Below are positions 57,543 through 64,000 of a stretch of 64,000 bases of DNA, one piece after another. Below the pieces are notes generated by a model. That model had not been told where the DNA came from and did not search any database. It worked only from the letters and a program-made list of their open reading frames with translations. How positions within the stretch are numbered: the stretch's first letter is position 1; each line of letters opens with the position of its first letter. Made by a program: the position numbers and the translations under genes. The stretch lies in contig CAXXJQ010000003.1 in assembly GCA_963665045.2 (NCBI GenBank), positions 744,001-808,000 on the forward strand, written 5' to 3'. The stretch comes from JAFGRU01 sp016934985. Lineage in GTDB: Bacteria > Desulfobacterota > Desulfuromonadia > Desulfuromonadales > JAAYDE01.

Positions 57543-58280
57543 ATGAATCGTTCGCGAGTGGTTTCCTTGCTCATCGTGGTGGTTCTGCTCTGCCTTTGGG
57601 AGGGCTATTGTCGCTTTTTCTCAGTGCCCGACTTTATCCTGCCCACCCCTTCTGAAATTTTTCAGACAACCGTCCGCCAGACGCCTTTGCTTTTACCCCA
57701 CGCGGCTGTGACGGCCCTGGAAATTGTCCTTGGCATCACCCTCTCTCTGCTGGTGGCCATCCCTCTGGCCATCCTCATGTTTGCCCATCCCTCCATTGAG
57801 GAGGCCCTTTCTCCTTTTCTGGTTGCATCGCAGTCGATACCGGTGTTCGCTCTGGCGCCGCTGCTGGTTATCTGGCTGGGTTACGGCATTGCCAGCAAGG
57901 TTCTGATGGCCGCAATCATCATCTTTTTTCCTATCACTGTCAGCCTCCTTGAAGGCTTTAAGAATTGCGGCCACGACTATGTGGTCCTGTTTCGCCTCAT
58001 GGGCGCCGGGTTCGGAACCCGTATGAAACTTCTTTTTTGGCCCTGGGCGCTGCCGTTCTTTTTTGCCGGCCTTAAGGTCGGCGTGACAGTGGCGACCATC
58101 GGTGCGGTCATTGGAGAGTGGGTCGGCTCCCAGCAGGGACTTGGCTACTTGATGATTCAGTCCAATGCCCGCCTGCGGGTTGACATGGTTTTCGCCGCTA
58201 TCCTGTGGCTTTCGCTCATGGGCCTGGGTATGTGGAAATTGGTAAATTTTCTTGAAAAAAGGGTTGTTCGCTGGAACTGA
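57543..58280 (+). CDS. ABC transporter permease (ThiX-like)
   Basis: Inner-membrane permease of the BPD_transp_1 type, ~245 residues with about six hydrophobic helices and the EAA-like loop (LFRLMGAGFGTRMKLLFWPWALP). ATG 57543 follows GGGGGAG at the end of the ATPase gene. It forms the channel with ThiZ-like subunits. Confidence 0.9.
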   Translation: MNRSRVVSLLIVVVLLCLWEGYCRFFSVPDFILPTPSEIFQTTVRQTPLLLPHAAVTALEIVLGITLSLLVAIPLAILMFAHPSIEEALSPFLVASQSIPVFALAPLLVIWLGYGIASKVLMAAIIIFFPITVSLLEGFKNCGHDYVVLFRLMGAGFGTRMKLLFWPWALPFFFAGLKVGVTVATIGAVIGEWVGSQQGLGYLMIQSNARLRVDMVFAAILWLSLMGLGMWKLVNFLEKRVVRWN

Positions 58281-58303
58281 TAAATTTTTCAGAGGAGGAA
58301 ACG

Positions 58304-59248
58304 ATGAAACGAAAATTGTCAAGTTTGTTAGCAGTGATATTTATTCTGTTGGTCGTGGCGGTGGGAAGCTCTTGGGCCGAAAAACTGACCCTGATGCTTG
58401 ACTGGTTCCCCAATGTTGACCATGTGCCGATTTATGTAGCGCAGCAGGAAGGCTACTTTGCCGAAAAAGGGCTGGAGGTGAAAATCATGAGCCCTTCCGA
58501 AACCACAGATGCACTGAAGCTCGCGGCATCGGACAATGTTGATCTGGCCGTATCCTATCAGCCGCAGGCCGTCATTGGCCTTGCCCGGGGCCTGAAAATC
58601 AATGTTGTCGGGCGCTTGGTCGAAAACCCTCTCGGTGTTCTCCTTTTTCTCAAGGACAAAGGTTTTAAGGTCCCCACAGATCTCAATGGCAAAAAAATCG
58701 GTTATACTGTTCCCGGTACGGAAGAAGTTCTTATCGGTGCTTTTGCCAAGCTCAACGGAGTTAAGGATATCTCTCTGGTCAATGTCGGTTTTGCTATCGT
58801 TCCTTCTTTGACCAGCGGCAAGGTGGATGCGATCATGGGGCCCTACAAAAACTATGAGACCATTGCTCTGGAGGATGCCGGTTACCCTTCCGACTTCTTC
58901 CAGCTTCAGGATTGGGGTGTCCCTACCTATGATGAACTGATTTTCATCACCGGTCCCAAGGCTCTGGAGAAGAAGGAAGCCGCTGTCAAAAATTTTGTTG
59001 ATGCCATCGAACGGGGAATCGCCTTTGCCCGGGCTAATCCGGAAAAGGCGCTTGAAGATTTTTTCAAGGCTGTGCCTGACGCCGAGAAAAGCATGGAAAC
59101 CAGGGCGTTCAAGTTGACTCTGCCCCACTTTGCCAAAAGTCAGAAACATGACCCGGCCAGATGGCAGACCTTTGCAGATTTTGCTCATGAAAATGGTTTG
59201 ATCGATAAGGCCATAGTGACAAGACCGAATCTGAAATCCTGGAAATAG
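58304..59248 (+). CDS. ABC substrate-binding protein, NMT1/THI5-like (ThiY-like)
   Basis: Periplasmic binding protein. It has a signal peptide of ~25 residues (cleavage after SSWA), then LTLMLDWFPNVDHVPIYVAQQEGYF, the hallmark N-terminus of the NMT1 family that binds pyrimidine precursors of thiamin or, in some members, riboflavin. The hinge region GKKIGYTVPGTEEVLIGAF is also typical. A typical GAGGAGG ribosome site precedes the ATG; a terminator closes the three-gene operon. Ligand is not settled by sequence. Confidence 0.88.
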   Translation: MKRKLSSLLAVIFILLVVAVGSSWAEKLTLMLDWFPNVDHVPIYVAQQEGYFAEKGLEVKIMSPSETTDALKLAASDNVDLAVSYQPQAVIGLARGLKINVVGRLVENPLGVLLFLKDKGFKVPTDLNGKKIGYTVPGTEEVLIGAFAKLNGVKDISLVNVGFAIVPSLTSGKVDAIMGPYKNYETIALEDAGYPSDFFQLQDWGVPTYDELIFITGPKALEKKEAAVKNFVDAIERGIAFARANPEKALEDFFKAVPDAEKSMETRAFKLTLPHFAKSQKHDPARWQTFADFAHENGLIDKAIVTRPNLKSWK

Positions 59249-59277
59249 CGCAGATTGCATGGCCTCGAAAAGAGTTG

Positions 59278-59316
59278 ACCGCCCCTTGCGCTATAAGCCT
59301 TGGGGCGGTTTTTTGT
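59278..59316 (+). terminator. Intrinsic terminator of the ABC operon
   Basis: Stem ACCGCCCC (59278-59285) / GGGGCGGT (59302-59309) followed by TTTTTT. Confidence 0.9.
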
Positions 59317-59378
59317 GATTATTTTACCGGGGGAAAAAGTTTCGCTGGAACAGTACCGCCCGGGTTTAAACTAACCTG

Positions 59379-59407
59379 TTGACAAAAATAAAATACTGTT
59401 TTAAATT
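59379..59407 (+). promoter_or_regulatory. Sigma-70-type promoter for acs
   Basis: TTGACA at 59379-59384, 17-base spacer, TAAATT at 59402-59407. The leader of ~150 bases is AT-rich; no further element was recognised in the 317-bp gap. Confidence 0.55.
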
Positions 59408-59564
59408 TTCTGAAAATTTTCACATATGAAAATTGACAGGGGATTGAATAGCCTGTAATCCCCGATTTGAGTAAAATCATTTAACTTTATTAGAAAAAAC
59501 AAGAAGCAAGACGAGGGAAAATTTTTACGAGGGTTTTTCCATATACGTCAAGGAGGAAAACGGG

Positions 59565-61457
59565 ATGATGGAAAAAAATATGTCAGGTGAAGTTTTTTAC
59601 CCAGTAAAAGAGATTATGGATAAAGCCTATGTCAAAAACTGGGATGAAATGAATAAACGTGCTCAGGAGGATTTGGAAGGGTTCTGGGCAGATGAGGCTG
59701 AGAACCTCCATTGGTTTAAAAAATGGGACAAGGTTCTGGATGAAACCAAAAAACCGTTTTATAAGTGGTATGTAGGCGGCCAGACCAACATTGTTTATAA
59801 TTGCCTTGATGTTCATATGAAAACTGCCCGGCGCAATAAGCTGGCGCTCTTCTGGGAAGGGGAGAACGGCGATTTCAAATCGTATTCTTATTACCTTCTT
59901 GCCAAAGAGGTTTGCCGTTTTTCCAATATTTTGAAAAGCATGGGAGTTGAAAAAGGTGATCGGGTTACCATTTACATGGGTCGAATCCCGGAACTGGTTA
60001 TTGCCATGCTTGCCTGTGCCCGCCTCGGTGCCATTCATTCCGTTGTTTTCGGTGGGTTTTCCGTCGAAGCTTTACATGAGCGCTTGGAGGACAGCCACTC
60101 CAAAGTGCTGATCGTTTCGGACGGATCCTATGTACGGGGAAAGGTTGTCGATCTCAAGGGGATTGCCGATGAGGCCCTTACCCGGGCGGCTTCGGTTGAA
60201 CATGTGGTTGTAGTTAAGCGTACCGGCCACGGGGTCAATATGGAATCAGGGCGGGACTACTGGTATCACGAACTGACTGCCCTGCCGATATCCAACCAGA
60301 CATGCGAATGTGAAAAGATGGATGCCGAAGATCCGTTGTTCCTCCTTTATACTTCAGGAACAACCGGGAAGCCCAAAGCTATTCTGCATACTCATGGTGG
60401 TTATATGGTCGGAACTTACGCGACCCTGAAATATGTCTTTGATATTCATGACGAAGACCGCTATTGGTGTGCGGCGGACCCCGGCTGGATTACCGGGCAC
60501 AGCTATATCGTCTATGGGCCTCTGCTCAACGGTGCAACTTCTTTCATGTATGAAGGGGCTCCGACCTATCCTTATCCCAACCGTTGGTGGCAGCTGGTGG
60601 AGAAGTTCGGTATCAATATCCTCTATACCGCCCCGACGGCGATTCGTGGTCTTATGAAATTCGGGGATGCCTGGCCGAATCGTCATGACCTTTCTTCCCT
60701 GCGGGTTCTTGGAACTGTGGGTGAGCCTATCAACCCCGAAGCCTGGAAATGGTATCATCGTGTTATCGGCAAGGATAAATGCCCGATTATGGATACCTGG
60801 TGGCAGACGGAAACCGGCATGTTCATGATTACACCCATGCCTTGCGTGCCGCTGAAGCCCGGTTCGGGCAGTCGACCCTTCCCGGGTCTGATCATGGATA
60901 TTTACAATGAGGAAGGGGAGCCGGTTAAACCCAATGAAGAAGGTTATCTGGTTGTCAAAACGCCTTGGCCGGCCATGATGCGTACCATCTACAACGACCC
61001 GGAAAGATACGTTAATCAATACTGGAGCCGTTTCCCAGGGGTTTACATGACCGGTGATTCGGCGCGCCGGGATGAAGACGGATATTATTGGATTATCGGC
61101 CGGGTTGACGATGTTATTAAAGTGTCTGGCTACCGTCTCGGTACCGCGGAAATAGAGAGTGCCTTGGTCAGCCATGCGGCTGTTGCTGAAGCGGCCGCCA
61201 TCGGCCTGCCCCATGAGGTTAAAGGGAACGCCATTCATGCGTTCATTATTTTGAGAAATGGTTATGAAGGCAGCCAGCACCTGGTTGATGAGTTAAAAAA
61301 ACATGTCGGTCACGAAGTCGGGCCCATTGCCAAACCGGAACAGATAGATTTTGTTGAAAGTTTGCCGAAAACCCGTAGCGGTAAAATCATGCGCCGGGTT
61401 TTGAAAGCGCAAGCTTTGGGGCAGGACCCGGGAAACCTTTCGACCCTGGAGGACTGA
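59565..61457 (+). CDS. acs: Acetyl-CoA synthetase
   Basis: It makes acetyl-CoA from acetate, CoA and ATP via acetyl-AMP. The 630-residue member of the ANL superfamily has the ATP loop LLYTSGTTGKPKAILHTHGG, acetate-pocket sequence WCAADPGWITGHSYIVYGPL, hinge GRVDDVIKVSGYRLGTAEIE and the C-terminal LPKTRSGKIMRR with the regulatory acetylation Lys. AAGGAGGAAAACGGG precedes the ATG. It fits an acetate-oxidising lifestyle. It is monocistronic, between its own promoter and a terminator. Confidence 0.95.
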   Translation: MMEKNMSGEVFYPVKEIMDKAYVKNWDEMNKRAQEDLEGFWADEAENLHWFKKWDKVLDETKKPFYKWYVGGQTNIVYNCLDVHMKTARRNKLALFWEGENGDFKSYSYYLLAKEVCRFSNILKSMGVEKGDRVTIYMGRIPELVIAMLACARLGAIHSVVFGGFSVEALHERLEDSHSKVLIVSDGSYVRGKVVDLKGIADEALTRAASVEHVVVVKRTGHGVNMESGRDYWYHELTALPISNQTCECEKMDAEDPLFLLYTSGTTGKPKAILHTHGGYMVGTYATLKYVFDIHDEDRYWCAADPGWITGHSYIVYGPLLNGATSFMYEGAPTYPYPNRWWQLVEKFGINILYTAPTAIRGLMKFGDAWPNRHDLSSLRVLGTVGEPINPEAWKWYHRVIGKDKCPIMDTWWQTETGMFMITPMPCVPLKPGSGSRPFPGLIMDIYNEEGEPVKPNEEGYLVVKTPWPAMMRTIYNDPERYVNQYWSRFPGVYMTGDSARRDEDGYYWIIGRVDDVIKVSGYRLGTAEIESALVSHAAVAEAAAIGLPHEVKGNAIHAFIILRNGYEGSQHLVDELKKHVGHEVGPIAKPEQIDFVESLPKTRSGKIMRRVLKAQALGQDPGNLSTLED

Positions 61458-61517
61458 GCCTGGTGCTTTGCCAGCCTGTCTCTTCTTAAGGTCCTGTGGA
61501 GCCCTTAGTATAAAAAT

Positions 61518-61556
61518 AAAAAAGGTGGAAGCTATTATGCTTTCACCTTTTTTATT
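61518..61556 (+). terminator. Intrinsic terminator after acs
   Basis: AAAAAAGGTGGAAGC (61518-61532) pairs with GCTTTCACCTTTTTT (61539-61553) apart from one mismatch; both strands carry a T run, so it may be bidirectional. Confidence 0.8.
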
Positions 61557-61594
61557 ACCTGAATTTCGAGGTTGAGCAGCCTGGCATGAAAAAA

Positions 61595-61756
61595 CCGGCA
61601 TGCCTTTGGTTTACTTTTCGCCAATCCATTTTCCCGTTTTCTACTTGGACAAGCCTTTTCAGCTCCTTAGGGGACCTGATGCGGCCCAATGTCCTTTCGA
61701 TTCGGAGGCCATGGATGGGAAGACATGGCTTCTGGCGCTAAACCAAGGCATGCCGG
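61595..61756. repeat. 162-bp sequence bounded by a 17-18 bp inverted repeat
   Basis: CCGGCATGCCTTTGGTTT (61595-61612) matches the complement of AAACCAAGGCATGCCGG (61740-61756) with one base missing. Weaker complementarity continues inward (CGCCA blocks). No open frame lies between. It could be a small non-autonomous element or a long RNA hairpin. No target duplication was seen. Confidence 0.5.
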
Positions 61757-61876
61757 AGGAGTAACTCGAATCTTTTCCTCTCTCATATTCATTATAGCAA
61801 ATTGTTGAAATGTTATCCCGGATGAATACCGTTTAGTTCATGCAGCCACCAATTTAAAAATTAAATTACAGAGTAA

Positions 61877-62377
61877 TTACTCTCGAACGTAAGTATCCAC
61901 ATCGGTTTCATGAACCATCCCCATGAGTCGGGCGTATTCTGATTCAATGACTTCAAAATGATTGTGAGTGGACTCCGCATTCATTTTATAGATGGCTTTG
62001 GCTTGGGGATCGACGACCCTTTCACACATTTGTAATAGGTGTTCTTCAAGTTTCTGTTCCTTCTGCATGGCCAGTTCCAGAGCATGACGTTCATCAAATC
62101 CGCCCTCGAGGATAATTTTATCCAGACCTTTGATCCACTCTGAACCTTTTTCGGGAGGGGTGTTGAGAAAATCATCGAAGTTGGCGATTTCCCCTCCTTT
62201 GTAGATGTTAAAAAAGGATTTGGCATGCTCTTTTTCCTCAGAGGCCAAAAGTTCAAATACCTTTTTTACTTCATTGTCCTGGGCCTTATCGGCGGCAATC
62301 AGGTAAAAATCCATGGCATTTTTTTCGGTGAGGAGTGAGTTTTTGATTGCTTTGTTCAAGTATTCACTTCCCGACAT
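61877..62377 (-). CDS. Ferritin-like / rubrerythrin-like diiron protein
   Basis: A 166-residue four-helix protein with diiron-type carboxylates: LLTEKNAMDFYLIAA, LLASEEKEHAKSF and MNAESTHNHFEVIESEYARL. It lacks the C-terminal rubredoxin domain of the rubrerythrin at 46825. It is likely in iron or peroxide handling. AAGGAG lies six bases before the ATG. It is a single gene. Confidence 0.85.
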   Translation of the reverse strand: MSGSEYLNKAIKNSLLTEKNAMDFYLIAADKAQDNEVKKVFELLASEEKEHAKSFFNIYKGGEIANFDDFLNTPPEKGSEWIKGLDKIILEGGFDERHALELAMQKEQKLEEHLLQMCERVVDPQAKAIYKMNAESTHNHFEVIESEYARLMGMVHETDVDTYVRE

Positions 62378-62613
62378 AGGCAGCTCCTTCTAAAAATTTT
62401 GAGAGAAAATGGGCCTGACCTAAAGCCCTCTTGAAAATCTGTTTGTTCTTAATTCTACAGGATATTTAAGGATTTTCACAAGTGTAGCAAAAATTATCCG
62501 ATTGCATCAGAGCTGATATTTCCCTCGCGGAAATTTGAATTTACCAAAAACAAATAATTTTTATTTTTAAAAAAGAGGGTTTGTTTTTTATTATCAAATT
62601 GGAAGTGGGGCAG

Positions 62614-62763
62614 ATGAAGAAAAAAGCCTGGTGTAACAAAAATTGTCACACAAAGGACAAATTGGCAAGGCGGGTAAAAAAAAGCCCTGTTTTCAAACAG
62701 GGCAAAATGAGGAGGAGGAAGATGAAGATGTTGTTTTTTCCGTTTGCACGTCGGTCCTTTTGA
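62614..62763 (+). CDS. Possible small basic Cys-containing protein
   Basis: From an ATG with GTGGGG just upstream it encodes 49 residues starting MKKKAWCNKNCHTKDKLARR. The CNKNC pair and basic stretch recall the start of small zinc-ribbon proteins, but the expected second Cys pair is absent and the C-terminus is low-complexity. It may be a decayed or frameshifted gene, or chance; the hairpin at 62684-62703 falls inside it. Confidence 0.25.
   Translation: MKKKAWCNKNCHTKDKLARRVKKSPVFKQGKMRRRKMKMLFFPFARRSF
62675..62703 (-). terminator. Minus-strand intrinsic terminator without an upstream ORF
   Basis: Read on the minus strand, GCCCTGTTT / AAACAGGGC (62703-62684) forms a perfect 9-bp stem and is followed immediately by eight T. 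No minus-strand protein gene ends nearby, so it may end a small RNA. Confidence 0.7.
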
Positions 62764-63372
62764 CTGTCTCACTGTTTTTTCAGATCTTGTCTCTGAAAGG
62801 CGCTTCAGGCTTCCCACTTGAAGTGGGCTTGCTCACCACGCTTTTACGCGAGATTTGATTTTACTTTAATGTTAGTGAGTAACTTCCAAAAGGACCATCA
62901 TGCAAGTTGGTTGCTTATTGACTTATGCTAGGTGCATGCCAACCTTTAGAAAGTGAACGGCAAAGGGGGTGTTGATTTTTTTAGCAGTAATAGTGCCTGG
63001 TTAAGTACATTTCTCAAGAAGAAGCAGCTCGAAACTGATAAATGGGAAATGTCAGAATTGCGCCGTGAGTTCCATTTTTTGACAGAGGCCATAAAAACAT
63101 CGGATTTTTCAGAAAGTGGGTTTGCCCCAAGCGTCAAAGAAATGTCATGTTGTCTTCTTTTGCAACCTGTGTTTTTTGGGTTTTCTTTTTCCTTATTTTT
63201 TGCCGATATGATTCTTTGTCGGTAAGAATTCACCAATCTAGTGATTTATAGAACAAGGCAAAGGTAGCGCGTTTGTCACAGTATTTTTAATGGGTTATAC
63301 TGAATTTCAGAAAAACCCAAATAGAAGTCTGAGGTGGTCCTGAATAGTGAGACAGCCTGGAAAGGATTGGCA

Positions 63373-63933
63373 ATGGTGAGTTATAAAGAGATCCTTGCTT
63401 TTCATGGTCATAATTGCCCGGGGTTGGCCATGGGCTACCGCATGACAGTCGCGGCGCTGGAATTATTGAAAGAGGTCCATGCCGAGGACGAAGAGTTGTT
63501 TGCGATTACAGAAAACGATGCCTGTGGTGTGGATGCCTTGCAGTGCTTGACCGGATGTACTTTCGGGAAAGGAAATCTGTTTTTTCGGGATTTTGGCAAG
63601 CATGTCTTTACCCTTTTTTCCCGTAAGTCGGGGCGTGCTGTCAGAGTTTATTTTCATGGCTTGGGCATTCCTGAAAAGGTGGGACAGGACCGGACGGAGT
63701 TGACTGACTGGATTCTCTCTGCGCCTGTGGAGGATATTCTTTCTCTGCAAGAGGTGGTTGTCGAGGATCCGGGGAAGGCTGTAAGTCGCGACTCCCAAAT
63801 ATGTTCATTTTGCGGAGAAAGGGTCATGGTCAGCCGAACTCGGGTGGTGAACGGGAAGACTTCTTGTATCCCCTGTTCCAGGCAGGTATCCGCTCATTGG
63901 AGTGGTTTCTGTAAGTCGCATGGCGATTTTTGA
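63373..63933 (+). CDS. FmdE-family protein with C-terminal zinc motif
   Basis: It resembles subunit E of tungsten/molybdenum formylmethanofuran dehydrogenase, common as an orphan in anaerobic bacteria; its role there is not settled and may concern molybdopterin enzymes. The N-terminal domain has FHGHNCPGLAMGYRM (His11, His13, Cys15) and ENDACGVDALQCLTGCTFGKGN, both diagnostic. A CSFCGE and CIPCS pair near the end forms a likely zinc finger. ATG 63373 is preferred over the upstream frame from 63334 because AAGGA lies before it and family similarity begins at once. Confidence 0.88.
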   Translation: MVSYKEILAFHGHNCPGLAMGYRMTVAALELLKEVHAEDEELFAITENDACGVDALQCLTGCTFGKGNLFFRDFGKHVFTLFSRKSGRAVRVYFHGLGIPEKVGQDRTELTDWILSAPVEDILSLQEVVVEDPGKAVSRDSQICSFCGERVMVSRTRVVNGKTSCIPCSRQVSAHWSGFCKSHGDF

Positions 63934-64000
63934 GAGGAATTTCCAGGTATATATTTTTGCTCAGGGTTTATGGCTGTGGAGGAGTGGAAGGTTATCTGGA

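Larger units (their letters stand above)
62378..63372. other. Long AT-rich intergenic region with weak ORFs
   Basis: Nearly 1 kb without a firm gene. It holds a minus-strand terminator (62675-62703), a palindrome CCCACTTGAAGTGGG (62814-62828), a possible small ORF (62614-62763), and two overlapping opposite frames at 62946-63236, neither with recognisable sequence. Confidence 0.4.

Noticed and set aside
62946..63236. Two overlapping opposite frames (96 aa minus, 90 aa plus)
   Set aside because: Neither has a good ribosome site or a familiar motif, and each can be explained as the shadow of the other in AT-rich DNA.
63970..64000. Possible start of another gene at the right edge (ATG, MAVEEWKVIW)
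   Set aside because: Only ten codons are visible and the ribosome site is poor; it cannot be supported.

Overview
The window looks like chromosome of an anaerobic, moderately GC-rich bacterium. Two rubrerythrin/ferritin-like diiron proteins, an FmdE-type protein, an aldo/keto reductase fused to a ferredoxin and an acetyl-CoA synthetase suggest a Desulfuromonas/Pelobacter-like deltaproteobacterium. That assignment is inference from gene content; no rRNA or tRNA gene was seen.

Layout. 1-3.1 kb: an ISL3-family insertion sequence cut by the window edge, a decayed ISL3 transposase tail, a REP-like inverted repeat and a DUF4034-type lipoprotein gene whose 3' end runs into that repeat. 3.3-7.0 kb: rlmI (23S rRNA methyltransferase), then a FIST-sensor plus diguanylate-cyclase pair. 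7.2-43.0 kb, minus strand: a very large NRPS-PKS assembly line of nine NRPS modules, one PKS module and a thioesterase. 43.5-46.3 kb: a divergent Sfp-type phosphopantetheinyl transferase, then a CpxR/CpxA-like two-component pair. 46.8-48.5 kb: rubrerythrin and aldo/keto reductase-ferredoxin. 48.65-49.9 kb: an IS3-family element. 50.0-52.7 kb: a two-gene cassette of a PHP-phosphoesterase/SMC-like ATPase and a small acidic partner, a possible defence unit. 53.3-63.9 kb: ordinary genes (Spy-like protein, purT, CBS protein, pcm, a ThiXYZ-like ABC transporter, acs, a ferritin-like protein, an FmdE-like protein).

The assembly line reads, in order of transcription: C1-A1-T1 | C2-A2-T2 | C3-A3-T3-E3 | C4-A4-T4 | C5-A5-T5-E5 | C6-A6-T6 | C7-A7-T7-E7 | C8-A8-T8 | C9-A9-T9 | KS-AT-ACP-TE. 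Pocket residues read from the A domains suggest Gln, basic residue, D-basic residue, Thr, D-(Ser-like), Ser, D-Thr, Ser, Tyr/Phe, then one malonate unit. The reading frame is broken into about a dozen pieces, but every break falls inside a domain. Many breaks can be pinned to a single extra base, four of them by comparison with a near-identical intact copy elsewhere in the locus. The simplest reading is one continuous gene of about 35.8 kb (about 11,900 residues), with sequencing errors clustered at 11.9-18.0 kb and 34.5-35.6 kb. A consensus promoter with a perfect inverted repeat over its -10 box sits upstream, and the divergent PPTase would activate the carrier domains.
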